DNA of 64,000 bases from Methylocapsa sp. D3K7 (GCF_029855125.1 NZ_CP123229.1:3392501-3456500), one strand, 5' to 3'. Shown: positions 10,481-20,208, counted from the stretch's first letter. A program made the numbers and translations. Notes: generated from the sequence alone by a model not told the origin.

Positions 10481-11689
10481 ATGGCACGGAGACAAACAAA
10501 TAGATTGACGGCGCGATTTGTAGCCACTGCGCCGCCTGGTGTTCATTGCGATGGGCGCGGGCTTTATCTTATCGTTTCGGAGACACTCGCCGGCAAGTGG
10601 GTGGCCAATCATTCACATAACGGCAAGCGTTTCCCAGGAACCGGTCTAGGCAGCAGAGATTATGTTGGGCTGGCTGAAGCCCGTGAAAAAAACGAAGCGG
10701 TCCGCAAGCTGGTGAAAACCGGCGGCGTTCCTGCGGAAACAAAACGCGAAGCTAAACGTCTCGCAGCTGGCACCCCAACGTTCGGTCAATGCGCGGATGA
10801 GCTTCTTGTCGCAAAGGCCAGTGAGTGGCGCCACGCAAAAACCTCGGCTCAGTGGCGCATGACTCTTGAGCGTTACGCGAAGCCGTTGTGGGCCTTGCCC
10901 GTAGACGAGATCGATACGCGGGCCGTGCTTTCCGTGCTGCAGCCGCTTTGGGTTACCATCCCCGAGACAGCCGCGAGGCTTCGCAACCGTATAGAGGCGG
11001 TGCTAAATTTTGCAAAGGCGCATAAGCTGCGAGCGGGCGAGAACCCAGCCGCATGGCGTGGCCACCTCGCTCTGATCCTTCCTAAGCGGCAAAAACTTAC
11101 CCGCGGCCACCATGCGGCTTTGCCCTATCGTGATGTTCGGGAATTCATAGCCGCGCTTCGTGAAATTAAATCAATTCCGACGATCGCTTTTGAGTTTCTA
11201 ATATTGACGGCAGCGCGCAGCGGCACGGTGCTTGGAGCGCGTTGGTCGGAGATTGATCTCGTCACGCGGATCTGGGTTGTCCCGGCTGCCAGGATGAAAT
11301 CCGGTGTCGAGCATAGGACTCCGTTATCTGCACGCGCAACTGAGATTCTTGAGCAGATGGCCGAGATCCGAAGCGGAGATTTTGTATTTCCCGGCCAGCG
11401 GCGTGGCCGGGGACTGGGGCAAGCGTCTCTTTGGCGAGTTTGTTCCGGTGCGGGGACGCCCCACGGCTTTCGCAGCACCTTCAGGGATTGGTGCGGGGAA
11501 GAAACGAGCTTTCCCCGCGAGGTTGCCGAGGCCGCTCTCGCCCATGTAGCGGGAGATGCCACTGAGCGGGCCTATCGTCGCGGTGATGCCTTGGAGAAAC
11601 GGCGCGGGCTAATGGAAGCATGGGCGGCGTTCTGTGAGCCTAAGGTGGGCTCGAATGTGGTGTCGCTCAGCCGGTACCAAGGGGCCTGA
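10481..11689 (+). CDS. P4-type tyrosine integrase of the island
   Basis: A 402-residue integrase that would cut and join the 19-bp core sites. An N-terminal arm-binding domain of DUF4102 type (LTARFVATAPPGVHCDGRGLYL, ending GLAEAREKNEAVRK) is followed by a core-binding region (TFGQCADELLVAKASEWRH) and the catalytic domain. Catalytic residues seen are Arg in TAARSG, the HGFR box (TPHGFRSTFRDW), a His in ALAHV and the Tyr in ERAYRR. ATG 10481 fits homologous starts (MARRQTNRLTARF); ATG 10472 is possible. Its place next to attL is standard for this class. Unlike most relatives it has inserted in a protein gene rather than a tRNA gene. Confidence 0.93.
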   Translation: MARRQTNRLTARFVATAPPGVHCDGRGLYLIVSETLAGKWVANHSHNGKRFPGTGLGSRDYVGLAEAREKNEAVRKLVKTGGVPAETKREAKRLAAGTPTFGQCADELLVAKASEWRHAKTSAQWRMTLERYAKPLWALPVDEIDTRAVLSVLQPLWVTIPETAARLRNRIEAVLNFAKAHKLRAGENPAAWRGHLALILPKRQKLTRGHHAALPYRDVREFIAALREIKSIPTIAFEFLILTAARSGTVLGARWSEIDLVTRIWVVPAARMKSGVEHRTPLSARATEILEQMAEIRSGDFVFPGQRRGRGLGQASLWRVCSGAGTPHGFRSTFRDWCGEETSFPREVAEAALAHVAGDATERAYRRGDALEKRRGLMEAWAAFCEPKVGSNVVSLSRYQGA

Positions 11690-11853
11690 CGCAAACGGCG
11701 GAAGCGCTTTCTTGTGAATTTCCCCTGTTCGCTCGCAAAGAACCGTTGGAAAAGCGCCAGCTACGCGCAATCGTGGACGCGCACGGATAGGCCCGTTAAA
11801 CCAAGAGCACTCTTGGTTTTCACGAGTTCCCCAGGGGAAGAGGGAGCGTGGAT

Positions 11854-12327
11854 ATGGTTGACGAAGATGACGTTGATGCGCCTGAGTGGGACGAACTGAG
11901 CACCCTCGCCAAATTGTTGCGGGACAAAAACCCGAAACCCGAACGCTATAGAGGCGAAAAGGGCAACGCCCTATGCGAACTGGATAAGCTGGAAGAATTT
12001 ATCCAGCGGCGGGATGCAACGCCAGCCGAGCGGGTGCGGGTCGGCGTGCAGCTTTGGCAACTAAATAAGACAATACTCGGTGTTGGCCCATTTTGCTGGC
12101 GTGACAGACGCCGCCCGCGTGGCGCAAAGGGTAAGGCGACCTATACTGAGATTGACGATCAAATCCTTAAGCGCGCCATCAACTCCAAGCCCTTGAAAGG
12201 TTCGCTCGGCGCCGCGCTACGCCCGCTCGTGGAGGAGGTTATGGATAAGGGGAGTCTGCGGCGGCTCCCGGTGGAGAGTCATATCAAGCGCTTGCGCACG
12301 TTGGCAAAGCGAAGGGGACTGGCTTAG
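11854..12327 (+). CDS. Hypothetical island protein (157 aa)
   Basis: An acidic start (MVDEDDVDAPEWDELS) is followed by a mixed charged region and a basic C-terminus (ESHIKRLRTLAKRRGLA). GAGGGA lies nine bases before ATG 11854; a GTG at 11848 is the alternative. I recognise no family. It lies between the integrase and an excisionase-like gene, where phage-like islands often carry regulatory or accessory genes, but no function can be assigned. Confidence 0.6.
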   Translation: MVDEDDVDAPEWDELSTLAKLLRDKNPKPERYRGEKGNALCELDKLEEFIQRRDATPAERVRVGVQLWQLNKTILGVGPFCWRDRRRPRGAKGKATYTEIDDQILKRAINSKPLKGSLGAALRPLVEEVMDKGSLRRLPVESHIKRLRTLAKRRGLA

Positions 12328-12428
12328 CGCCGATTAAAAATCTCTCGCATCCCCGGGGAATGCTAGTAGTTAAAGTGTCCTCGTGCGTCCGTCATCGACG
12401 GGACGAACCCAAACCCGAGGACGACTAT

Positions 12429-12671
12429 ATGACCTCAGCTTCCCATATCGCTGTCCGCTCGCCGTTAGGCGATGCGCCAGTCGGCAAGAAATCGACTGCA
12501 CTCAATTACCCGCGCGCGCGCCGTATCAATGACGCCTGCGACGCGCTGCAAATATCTAGAAGCCATCTGTACGCGCTCGCGGCCGTCGGGAAGATCAAAC
12601 TCATTCGGATTGGTAGCCGTACCCTTGTGCCTGAAGCAGAGCTCGATAGGCTCGTCGAGCAAGGGACCTAA
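12429..12671 (+). CDS. Helix-turn-helix excisionase-like protein (80 aa)
   Basis: The C-terminal half matches the HTH_17/excisionase pattern: RINDACDALQISRSHLYALAAVGKIK, then IRIGSRTLVPEAELDRLVEQGT, a winged helix-turn-helix with the usual closing helix. GAGGACGAC precedes ATG 12429; an upstream in-frame ATG at 12360 would add an unlikely Cys/Arg-rich leader. Small proteins of this kind act as recombination directionality factors or repressors. Its position near the integrase fits excisionase, which is inference. Confidence 0.78.
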   Translation: MTSASHIAVRSPLGDAPVGKKSTALNYPRARRINDACDALQISRSHLYALAAVGKIKLIRIGSRTLVPEAELDRLVEQGT

Positions 12672-12674
12672 GCC

Positions 12675-13169
12675 ATGATCGAAACAACAAACCCGGTCTG
12701 CGCTGGTAACGCGGCCGGGCTCGTAAGTTCGTTATGTTTGGTGGTTGACGGTTCAAAAGTTACGCTAAATCCCCTGCTGTCGCAAGGCGAATCAAGCGAT
12801 GCGGATGGAGGTCAGTTATTTCTGTCTGGCGACGTGGCCGTAGGAGTCCGCCCACGCGACGACCACCAAAAGAAATCCCGCGGCAATCCGCACCGCAGCA
12901 AGAGTCAACCTCGGCGCCTGGCGTCGTTAATTCTCAGCGAAGTCCGGCGATTGGTGCCCATTTGCCTCGCATCGCGCGGATACCTGGAGCCGGTCGATTG
13001 GGCCTACGCGATCGCCTACATTCTTGACAGCGCTGAGCCAGACGTGCGCGGCAAGCTGGCTAGGAGTCACCATACCAACTGCCCAAGGTCAGTGCCACCA
13101 AATCGACGGGCGATTGCTGTGGACTGGTGCCGCGAACTTTTCTGCCTCTTGGCTGAAGCGGCAGGATAA
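12675..13169 (+). CDS. Hypothetical protein (164 aa) next to the excisionase-like gene
   Basis: Starts four bases after the stop of the helix-turn-helix gene, so it is probably co-transcribed. The N-terminal half is low in recognisable structure. The C-terminal half has a helical region (LASLILSEVRRLVPICLASRGYLEPVDWAYAIAYILDSAEP) and ends VDWCRELFCLLAEAAG. No family is recognised. Confidence 0.5.
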   Translation: MIETTNPVCAGNAAGLVSSLCLVVDGSKVTLNPLLSQGESSDADGGQLFLSGDVAVGVRPRDDHQKKSRGNPHRSKSQPRRLASLILSEVRRLVPICLASRGYLEPVDWAYAIAYILDSAEPDVRGKLARSHHTNCPRSVPPNRRAIAVDWCRELFCLLAEAAG

Positions 13170-13446
13170 TGATTTGATCATAATCGAGAGTGCGGGGGCT
13201 AGGGGCTTTCAAGCGTGCGTTTGATGCGCGGTTTACCAGCGGCTATCCGTTGCAAAAAAATCAATCAATAAAGGAAGAGCGCCTCTAGACAATCAGATGG
13301 AATTATTCGAATTCAGCCACGATAACGGCTTATTTTAATTATTTGTTAACGATCAACCCTGTGTCCGGCGTCAGCACCTGTGAGACAGATTTAGCGGGTT
13401 GAATAACGGAGGATTTCTGGCTCATCGTAACCATCGAGGAGTGGAG

Positions 13447-13821
13447 ATGAGCCAGAAATCCGGAACTGCCAAGTCGTCCTCCGAGCGGATCGTGAAGGAC
13501 ATTCGCCGAGCAACGCGCAAGCAATATTCGGCGGAGGAGAAGATCCGCATCGTGCTGGACGGCCTGCGCGGCGAGCATAGCATCGCGGAACTCTGCCGGC
13601 GCGAGGGCATCGCCGAGAGCCTGTATTACACCTGGTCGAAGGAGTTCCTGGAGGCTGGCAAGCGGCGCTTGGCGGGCGACACGGCGCGTGCGGCGACCAG
13701 CGGCGAGGTCAAGGACCTGCGCCGGGAAGCTCAGGCACTGAAGGAGGTCGTCGCCGAGCAGGCGCTGGAATTGCGCCTGCTCAAAAAAAGCATGATCGCG
13801 GATGGGGAAAGCGAGGAATGA
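13447..13821 (+). CDS. IS3-like transposase OrfA, copy 1
   Basis: A 124-residue DNA-binding subunit. The helix-turn-helix (YSAEEKIRIVLDGLRGEHSIAELCRREGIAESLYYTWSKEFL) is typical of IS3-group OrfA, followed by a leucine-zipper-like helix (VKDLRREAQALKEVVAEQALELRLLKK). ATG 13447 follows GAGGAGTGGAG. The stop overlaps the OrfB start (ATGA). Confidence 0.9.
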   Translation: MSQKSGTAKSSSERIVKDIRRATRKQYSAEEKIRIVLDGLRGEHSIAELCRREGIAESLYYTWSKEFLEAGKRRLAGDTARAATSGEVKDLRREAQALKEVVAEQALELRLLKKSMIADGESEE

Positions 13822-14798
13822 GATATCCGGCTTCCGAGAAACTGGAGATCATCCGGCTGGTCGAGCAATCCCATCTGCCGGCGCGCCGGACGCTGGAGAA
13901 ACTCGGCGTCTCTCGCGCCACCTTTTATCGATGGTGCGACCTTTGCCAGACTGGCGGGCCAGAGGCCCTGGAAGACCGATCTCCCAGGCCCGACCGCGTC
14001 TGGAACCGAATTCCTGACAATGTGCGGGGCCAGATCGTGCAACTGGCCCTGGACGAGCCGGAGCTGTCGCCACGGGAACTGGCGACACGCTTCACCGACA
14101 CAAAAAGCTATTTTGTTTCGGAAGCTTCGGTTTATCGCCTGCTGAAGGAGCACGACCTAATCGCCAGTCCCGCCTACATCGTCATGAAGGCCGCCGATGA
14201 GTTCAAGGACAAGACGACGGCGCCCAACCAGCTCTGGCAGACCGACTTCACTTATCTCAAGGTGATTGGTTGGGGTTGGTTCTACCTCAGCACGATATTG
14301 GACGACTTCTCGCGCTACATCATCGCCTGGAAGCTCTGTACGACGATGAAGGTCGGGGACGTCACGGAAACACTCGACCTGGCGTTGCAAGCCGCGGGGC
14401 TTGATCACGCCAAGGTCGTCCATCGTCCGCGATTGCTCTCGGACAATGGCCCTTCCTACATCTCGGCCAATCTGGCCGAATGGCTGGACAAACGCAACAT
14501 GGATCACGTGCGCGGCGCGCCCTGCCACCCGCAAACACAGGGCAAAATCGAGCGCTGGCATCAGACGCTCAAGAATCGCGTCTTGCTTGAGAACTATTAT
14601 CTGCCCGGCGACCTGGAAGCCAGGATCGACACCTTCGTCGATCACTACAATCATCGCCGCTATCACGAGAGCCTGGACAATCTCACGCCGGCTGACGTCT
14701 ACTTCGGCCGAGGACAAACCATTCTGCTGCAACGAGAAAGGATCAAACGAGCCACCATCCAAAATCGTCGCTTGCAACACCAATTGAACGCCGCATAA
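13818..14798 (+). CDS. IS3-like transposase OrfB (DDE integrase), copy 1
   Basis: A 326-residue rve-type transposase. The N-terminal helix-turn-helix (LEKLGVSRATFYRWCDLC) is followed by the DDE core: WQTDFTYLKV (first Asp), LSDNGPSYIS (second Asp) and GKIERWHQTLKNR (Glu). The C-terminus YNHRRYHESLDNLTPADVYFG is a family hallmark. The frame is intact, and the protein is the same as that of copy 2. Confidence 0.93.
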   Translation: MRYPASEKLEIIRLVEQSHLPARRTLEKLGVSRATFYRWCDLCQTGGPEALEDRSPRPDRVWNRIPDNVRGQIVQLALDEPELSPRELATRFTDTKSYFVSEASVYRLLKEHDLIASPAYIVMKAADEFKDKTTAPNQLWQTDFTYLKVIGWGWFYLSTILDDFSRYIIAWKLCTTMKVGDVTETLDLALQAAGLDHAKVVHRPRLLSDNGPSYISANLAEWLDKRNMDHVRGAPCHPQTQGKIERWHQTLKNRVLLENYYLPGDLEARIDTFVDHYNHRRYHESLDNLTPADVYFGRGQTILLQRERIKRATIQNRRLQHQLNAA

Positions 14799-14872
14799 AA
14801 TCAAACATCAGATGAGCCGCGTCCTCCATTAAATCACGCCGCCATCTGTCTCAAATTATCTGACGACGGACA

Positions 14873-15244
14873 ATCGAAAAGGGCGATGACCTTCCGCATC
14901 ATGGCATGCACGGGTTCCGTTTCGTTGCCGACGGGTTGGGTCATCGAAATGACCCTGACGCCATGTTTAGCGAGCTTTCGGAGATAGAACTCCTGCTCGA
15001 ACACCTCTCGGAAGAACCGGCTATAGCTGTGAACGACAATACAATCGAACGCCTGCCCGCCATCGCAGGAGCGTTCGATCATCTGTTGGAAGGCAGGCCG
15101 ACGATCATCAGCGGCGGATGCGACCGCTTCTACGAACTCGGCCGCAAGAGTGCAACTGTTGGCGCGGCACCACGCTGTCAACTCCCTGCGTTGATCGGGA
15201 ATCGAAAGGTCGTGCTCGGCCTGCCGGCCAGTCGAGACGCGCAT
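14873..15244 (-). pseudogene. Serine recombinase, N-terminal fragment cut by the IS3-like element
   Basis: The residues MRVSTGRQAEHDLSIPDQRREL form the start of a large serine recombinase catalytic domain, with the nucleophile Ser in RVSTGRQ. VVHSYSRFFRE and YLRKLAKHGVRVISMTQ follow, as in the resolvase fold. The frame then runs into the IS end at 14872 and stops inside it, so the rest of the catalytic domain and any DNA-binding region are missing. The fragment cannot be functional. It shows that another mobile element or resolvase module once stood here. Confidence 0.85.
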
Positions 15245-15879
15245 ATAGAGCGCCGCTCGGGGGAGGAGGCAGACGATTCGTCTCGAAAGTCTGGTTTCTG
15301 GCGTTGGCGGTTCATCTGCAGTGTCTCGCTTTTCACAATCCCTCTTCGCACTGGGACGAGTCTTTGCCTACTATGGTTCCGCACAATCGGAGCCACTCCT
15401 TGCGCTAGTCTTTGCCCAGTATCTCATCCAATAAAGCGCCGAGAAAGGTCTCGATGGCGCAAAGCTCGTGATCCAGTACAGCGGGGATTTCGGGGAAATC
15501 GTCGGTGACTCTCAGTGCGGTTGTCGCGGCGGCCCTGGCACCAACAGGTCCAGTGGATGAGGCTTTATCGGGGGAGTGGACTCGATGAGGACAAGCCGCG
15601 CGAGCCACACGTTGGAGGTCGGCGGTTTTCCCCCAGCGGGGGCTGCGGGCCAGCTTCTGCGCCATGACTGTTGAGCGTGATGGGGATTCCTACCCCATGA
15701 CCAGCACCGAGCTTCCGTTGAACGACGGTTGTCGTCGCGACGAACGCCGGCTCCGTCCTGGCTAGCAAGAGGCAGGGACCCCGACACGAGAAGGATGGAA
15801 AACTGGAGTAGTCTCGTGCACTGTTGTGCTCGCCTGCGAATCAGCATGCGCATTGCCAAATGAACTCCCCAGAGGTCCC
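15245..15879. other. Gene-free stretch between recombinase remnant and recombinase module
   Basis: Open frames here lack ribosome-binding sites and family resemblance, and none stands out on either strand. I read it as decayed DNA with, near its right end, the promoter for the 15880 gene. Confidence 0.4.
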
Positions 15880-16668
15880 ATGCGGTTCATGGATATCCCG
15901 CCGTTTGAGCGGAACATCGAGATCCTCGATTTCGAGTTCTTTATAAGGAGCCGGCTAAATCAGGCGATCGTCATCTGGCCCGAGCAGGCCCTTCTACTCA
16001 TTGGCTACATGGGCTGGCCGAACGATGCTCAAGCGCGTGCTGAAGCCATTGCGATCGTGCGAGGCTGGCCAAAGGGCTCCAAGAGCATGCCGCCGCGGCT
16101 GCGCCAAACTCAATTCGATTGCGCGGGAGTCGCTGATATTTTCACGCGGCATTACGATTTGACCGTAAGTGGCCACCAACTCCATCGCGGAGGCCCAAGC
16201 CTCGGGAAAGCCATAGAATTAGCCGCTGCTCTATCGAGAATCGCGGGGATGGGCAAAGCCAATCTCTGGAAGCGGTGGGCGGCCTATAAGGATGTCGCGC
16301 ACCTTGTTACAGCTGCAACGATCATTTGCGCAGAAGCCCACGCAATAGCAAAGGTCAAGCCGTTGGGAGAATTTGGCCTTCCGCGAGGTCAGATTCAACT
16401 CTTTAATGTCGCGATGCTGATGCCGGATTTTGTTCTTTCGCTTGCTCTCTTCCTGCAGAACTATGGATTAGCGCACCGCCCGCAGGCCCGCGACGAACTG
16501 ATGCTCGACCCGGAGACATTATGGCGCATTAGTCCAGACATGAATATTTCAGAAATTGCACCACCCGTCCGCAAAATCAACCAGCAATGCATCGCCATTC
16601 TCAATGCGCGGCGAGCCGGTAACCGCGGCAAAAGACAGCATCGCGAGACTACTCCAATTTCCGGCTAA
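15880..16668 (+). CDS. Conserved-looking hypothetical protein upstream of the recombinase pair
   Basis: A 262-residue frame with normal composition: MRFMDIPPFERNIEILDFEFF, LLLIGYMGWPNDAQARAEAIAIV, a central basic region and a helical C-terminal half (LFNVAMLMPDFVLSLALFLQ). I recognise no domain. ATG 15880 was preferred to the first in-frame start at 15826 because the added residues look non-coding. It precedes a helix-turn-helix gene and two tyrosine recombinases on the same strand, so it may belong to that module. Confidence 0.6.
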   Translation: MRFMDIPPFERNIEILDFEFFIRSRLNQAIVIWPEQALLLIGYMGWPNDAQARAEAIAIVRGWPKGSKSMPPRLRQTQFDCAGVADIFTRHYDLTVSGHQLHRGGPSLGKAIELAAALSRIAGMGKANLWKRWAAYKDVAHLVTAATIICAEAHAIAKVKPLGEFGLPRGQIQLFNVAMLMPDFVLSLALFLQNYGLAHRPQARDELMLDPETLWRISPDMNISEIAPPVRKINQQCIAILNARRAGNRGKRQHRETTPISG

Positions 16669-16804
16669 AGATCGCGAAACCCCGTTCAGACTCAGCAAAT
16701 CTCCCAGACGGTGGTTGGGAACAAGCAGGGTCGGGCCGTCCGGGTTCAATTCCGCGAGCGCTGTTTCGACCAATTTCGTGTTCCTCGAAGAAAGGGTCGA
16801 ACAG

Positions 16805-17164
16805 ATGAAACCGCAATTTTCCGGGATTGATGATGGTCCCATGCCCGATTCGACGCTGGTGCCCTCGCCTTCAGGAGCGAGCGCTGTCCCGTCGAAACGG
16901 ACCCGTGCCCGCCGCGCCAAGTCTCCTGCCAGGAAGACGGCCCTCGGCCACGCGCACGCGCTGAGCGACGATCAGCACGCGCATGGGTTGATGGCCGAAA
17001 AATATTACACGGTTGAGGAGGTGGCCGACATCCTCAACGTTTCCCCGCGCACCGTTCGTCGGTGGGTCAGGACCAAAGTGCTCAAGTCGTACAAATTCGG
17101 CGTCGCCCGCCGGATTGCTTCTTCCGGTCTCCAGGCCCTTATTGCGCGGTCTTGCGACATCTAG
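16805..17164 (+). CDS. Helix-turn-helix protein of the recombinase module
   Basis: A 119-residue frame. The N-terminal half is Ser/Pro/Lys-rich and basic (SKRTRARRAKSPARKTA). The C-terminal half is a MerR/excisionase-type domain: KYYTVEEVADILNVSPRTVRRWVR, then KSYKFGVARRI and a closing helix. A start at ATG 16991 would give only the domain. It probably acts as a directionality factor or repressor for the recombinases 190 bases downstream; that is inference from position and fold. Confidence 0.7.
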   Translation: MKPQFSGIDDGPMPDSTLVPSPSGASAVPSKRTRARRAKSPARKTALGHAHALSDDQHAHGLMAEKYYTVEEVADILNVSPRTVRRWVRTKVLKSYKFGVARRIASSGLQALIARSCDI

Positions 17165-17350
17165 CGGCTGTCCTACTCTGTCATAAATAGTCATGTAAAG
17201 ACAGTATGTTATGATATGTCGGGAATACTCTCATCAAGCAGACGTTCCAGTCTGATATGGTAGCCTTCCCGAATGTCACTCCTGGTCACCGCTGGTCCTC
17301 CCGAGACTGCGCCTGACCTCCCGAAACGGTCCCGAATCGAGGAAGATTGC

Positions 17351-19105
17351 ATGCGCCATTCCCCTCCGCCTAGTTCCGCCGACGCCAGCGGCCCCTCTCT
17401 GGCAAAACTCGAACAGGCCTTGCAGACGACCGGGCATTTATCGGCCGTACGGCGGCGCGACCTGCGCTCGGCAGTCGCGCGCGTGGCGGCCCTGCTCGGC
17501 GAGGCGCCGGCCCGAGTGACCCTCGATTTGGAGAGCATCGCCATCCGGCTGAGCGCAGTCAATCCGGTGGCGGCCGGCCTCTCAGCCAAGAGGCTCGCCA
17601 ATATCCGTTCGGACTTTTTAGCGGCTGTGCGGCAGAGTGGCCTTCACCCGGTGATGCCTTCCGCAAAATCGGAGCTGTCTCCCCACTGGCAAACGATGAT
17701 GGCGCGGCTGCCCTCCAAGCGCTACCGGCTTGGTCTCGCGCGGCTCGCCCGCTATGCCAGCGCCGCGCGGACGGACCCAGCCGAGATCGACGATGCCGCA
17801 CTGGAGCGGTTCATTGGCGAAGTTCGGTGCGGCTCCTTGCATCAGAACCCGAATGTCCTCCATCGCAACGTGGCAACCATCTGGAATGAGGTTGCCGCCG
17901 CGTTCCCGGACCTCGGGCTTGCGCCGGTCAGCAAGCCCTGGTTCCGCGCGCCTGCCAAGCGGATCGTTTGGGACACCACCGCGGAAGCCTTCCGCGTGGA
18001 CGTCGCCAAATACTTGGAGTGGAGCGTGGGGGCAGACCAGTTTGCCGAGGACGCGAGGCCCCGCCCCCTTGCCCCGCGCACGCTCAAGCTCCGCCACAAT
18101 CAAATCCATGCCGCGCTCACGGCGCTGGTCTGGAGCGGCGTCCCGGCGAATTCGACGGGCTGCCTCGGCGATCTGGTACGGCTCGATCACTTCCGCAGAA
18201 TCTTGCGTTACCGTTTTGAGGAGGCCGGTCGCAAGGCCAACAACTTCAATCGCGATCTGGCCGAGGCGCTGATCCAGATCGCCCGGGAATGGGTCAAGGT
18301 CGATGAGCTGCATCTAGCTGAGCTTAAGCGGCTCTCTGGGAAAATGCCGATGCTGCCGAAGGGGCTAACCCTCAAGAACAAGCGATCTATTGCCCAGTTC
18401 GATGACCCGGAGGTCGTCCGGCGCCTGCTTGATCTTCCCGCCCAGCTCTGGACAGAGGTGAGACGTGATCCAAAGCCAAATTTCCGCACGCTGGCGCGTG
18501 CTCAGGCGGCGCTTGCGATCGCCATGCTCACCTACGTGCCTTTACGTTCGCACAATCTACATGAGCTCATATTCGGCAGACACTTGTTTCTCCACGATGG
18601 AGCCCGTGCAACATCCAGTTTGGAAATCCCGGCTGACGAGGTGAAGAACAAGAGGACCGCTTTGAGTTTCGACATCCCGCCGAAGCTTGCGAAGATGCTG
18701 ATCGAGTACCGAGATCGCATTGCACCGAAAGTGATCGGCCGGCGCCCCGAGCGGGTCTTTGTCAACGCCGACGGCTCCCCCAAAAGTCAGGCCATGGTCG
18801 CAGTCCTGATCAAGACTTACCTCAGCAAGCGGGCGGGAATCGTAATGACACCGCATCAGTTTCGACATCTGGGGGCGAAAATTATTCTCGAAGACCAGCC
18901 TGGTGCACACGAACTCGTGCGCCAGTTCCTGGGTCATCAGAACCTCAAGACGACGACCGATTTCTACGCCGGTTTGAACACGCGCCGGGCTGGATTGCAT
19001 CACCAACGCCTGATTGAGGCGGCGATCGCACCGCGTCCAGCCGGGCAGAAGGCCCGCAAGAAGCAGCCTTCGTACTCCATCTCCAGCACGAACGGGGTGG
19101 ACTAA
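17351..19105 (+). CDS. Large tyrosine recombinase (first of a tandem pair)
   Basis: 584 residues, longer than phage-type integrases. The N-terminal 350 residues hold core-binding-like helices (PSLAKLEQALQTTGHLSAVRRRDLRSAV; SKRYRLGLARLARYASAARTDP). The catalytic domain shows Arg in YVPLRSHNLHEL, the box TPHQFRHLGAKI, His in FLGHQNLKTTTDF and the nucleophile Tyr in DFYAGLN. The start was taken at ATG 17351; an in-frame start at 17273 would add 26 residues. Its TAA shares its last base with the ATG of the next gene, so the two recombinases are translationally coupled and likely act together. Confidence 0.88.
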   Translation: MRHSPPPSSADASGPSLAKLEQALQTTGHLSAVRRRDLRSAVARVAALLGEAPARVTLDLESIAIRLSAVNPVAAGLSAKRLANIRSDFLAAVRQSGLHPVMPSAKSELSPHWQTMMARLPSKRYRLGLARLARYASAARTDPAEIDDAALERFIGEVRCGSLHQNPNVLHRNVATIWNEVAAAFPDLGLAPVSKPWFRAPAKRIVWDTTAEAFRVDVAKYLEWSVGADQFAEDARPRPLAPRTLKLRHNQIHAALTALVWSGVPANSTGCLGDLVRLDHFRRILRYRFEEAGRKANNFNRDLAEALIQIAREWVKVDELHLAELKRLSGKMPMLPKGLTLKNKRSIAQFDDPEVVRRLLDLPAQLWTEVRRDPKPNFRTLARAQAALAIAMLTYVPLRSHNLHELIFGRHLFLHDGARATSSLEIPADEVKNKRTALSFDIPPKLAKMLIEYRDRIAPKVIGRRPERVFVNADGSPKSQAMVAVLIKTYLSKRAGIVMTPHQFRHLGAKIILEDQPGAHELVRQFLGHQNLKTTTDFYAGLNTRRAGLHHQRLIEAAIAPRPAGQKARKKQPSYSISSTNGVD

Positions 19106-20208
19106 TGGCTGGAGAACTCAAACAGCTTCCGTTCCTCGAATGGCCGCCGGACATTCGCCGATGCTGGGAGACCGCTTTCGTGAACGGGGACTTCCTCGAC
19201 GAAAGCGGACCCGGTGCCCATCTGGCGGCCGCCACCCGTGCCTCACTGCAATTTGCCTGCGGGTGTTTCTTCCGGTATCTGCAGAATCAATGCCTGCACA
19301 TCGACGTTGATGCGCCCCAGAACGCGATCAATCCAAAGGTGATCGCAGCATTTGTGGACCATCGGCGCGAGAGCTGCTCGGAGAGTTCGATAGCCATTGA
19401 ACTGAACCACTTGCGTCTGGGTTTCCGATTAATTTTTCCTGAAATCGATTTGCGATGGCTGCTCGACGCCACCAAGCGCATTGCCTGCCAGGCGAAACCC
19501 AGGGCCAACAAACATCATCTCATCACCAGCGATCGTCTCTATACGCTCGGGCTCGAGTTGATGGATGCCGCAATTCAGACCGCAGCTGCGAACGAGACGA
19601 TCTCGAAGGACTGTGCCTTCCAATACCGCGATGGGCTAATCATATTCCTGCTGGCGCTCATTCCGTTGCGTCGAAGAACGCTCACGGCGCTGCGGATCGG
19701 CAAGCACCTCATGCGATCCGGAAAATCCTGGCTGCTCGAAATCCCGCCTTCGGATCTGAAATCCGTGGAGCCGATCGAATTCGTGCTTTCAATCAAACTG
19801 TGCGAGCGCATCGATCTTTACCTGGAGATGTTTCGGCCGCGAGTGCCGGGGGCGCCCACGCACAACGGTCTATGGGTTTCCAACAAAGGCGGCCCCATGG
19901 ACGACGGCGCGATCTATGACGCTGTCCAGCGGCGCACGCGTGCAGCGCTCGGATTTGGTGTGAACCTGCATCGATTCCGGCATGCCGCTTTGACCTTCTG
20001 GTCGATTCATGATCCGGAAAATATCCGAGGCGGAAAAGATCTACTCGGGCACCGCTCATTTGGCACAACGGAAAAGTACTACATCATGGCCCAATCCCGC
20101 TTGGCTGGTCGCGCGCTCGCCAATTCTTGGGACAAGCGTGAGGGCAGGCGAAGGCCGGTGCAAAGGAAAGCGGCTCCGAGTTCCGCTATGAACTCTTTGG
20201 CTGAGTGA
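19105..20208 (+). CDS. Second tyrosine recombinase of the tandem pair
   Basis: 367 residues. The catalytic region has Arg in LIPLRRRTLTALRIG, the box NLHRFRHAALTFW, His in LLGHRSFGTTEKYY and the Tyr pair in EKYYIMAQ. The N-terminus carries a helical core-binding region (AAATRASLQFACGCFFRYLQ). The start overlaps the upstream stop (TAATG). Overlapping tyrosine recombinases of different sizes resemble the RIT-type trios, but only two are present here. Confidence 0.88.
   Translation: MAGELKQLPFLEWPPDIRRCWETAFVNGDFLDESGPGAHLAAATRASLQFACGCFFRYLQNQCLHIDVDAPQNAINPKVIAAFVDHRRESCSESSIAIELNHLRLGFRLIFPEIDLRWLLDATKRIACQAKPRANKHHLITSDRLYTLGLELMDAAIQTAAANETISKDCAFQYRDGLIIFLLALIPLRRRTLTALRIGKHLMRSGKSWLLEIPPSDLKSVEPIEFVLSIKLCERIDLYLEMFRPRVPGAPTHNGLWVSNKGGPMDDGAIYDAVQRRTRAALGFGVNLHRFRHAALTFWSIHDPENIRGGKDLLGHRSFGTTEKYYIMAQSRLAGRALANSWDKREGRRRPVQRKAAPSSAMNSLAE

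Larger units (their letters stand above)
13362..14872 (+). mobile_element. IS3-like insertion sequence, copy 1 (1511 bp)
   Basis: Ends are TGTCCGGCGTCAG (left) and CTGACGACGGACA (right), inverted repeats that extend imperfectly inward over GAGACAGAT. The same 1511-bp unit is at 23886-25396. No target-site duplication is seen here (CAACCCTG on the left, ATCGAAAA on the right), in contrast with copy 2, so one flank has probably been lost or rearranged. Its right end truncates a serine recombinase gene. Confidence 0.92.
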
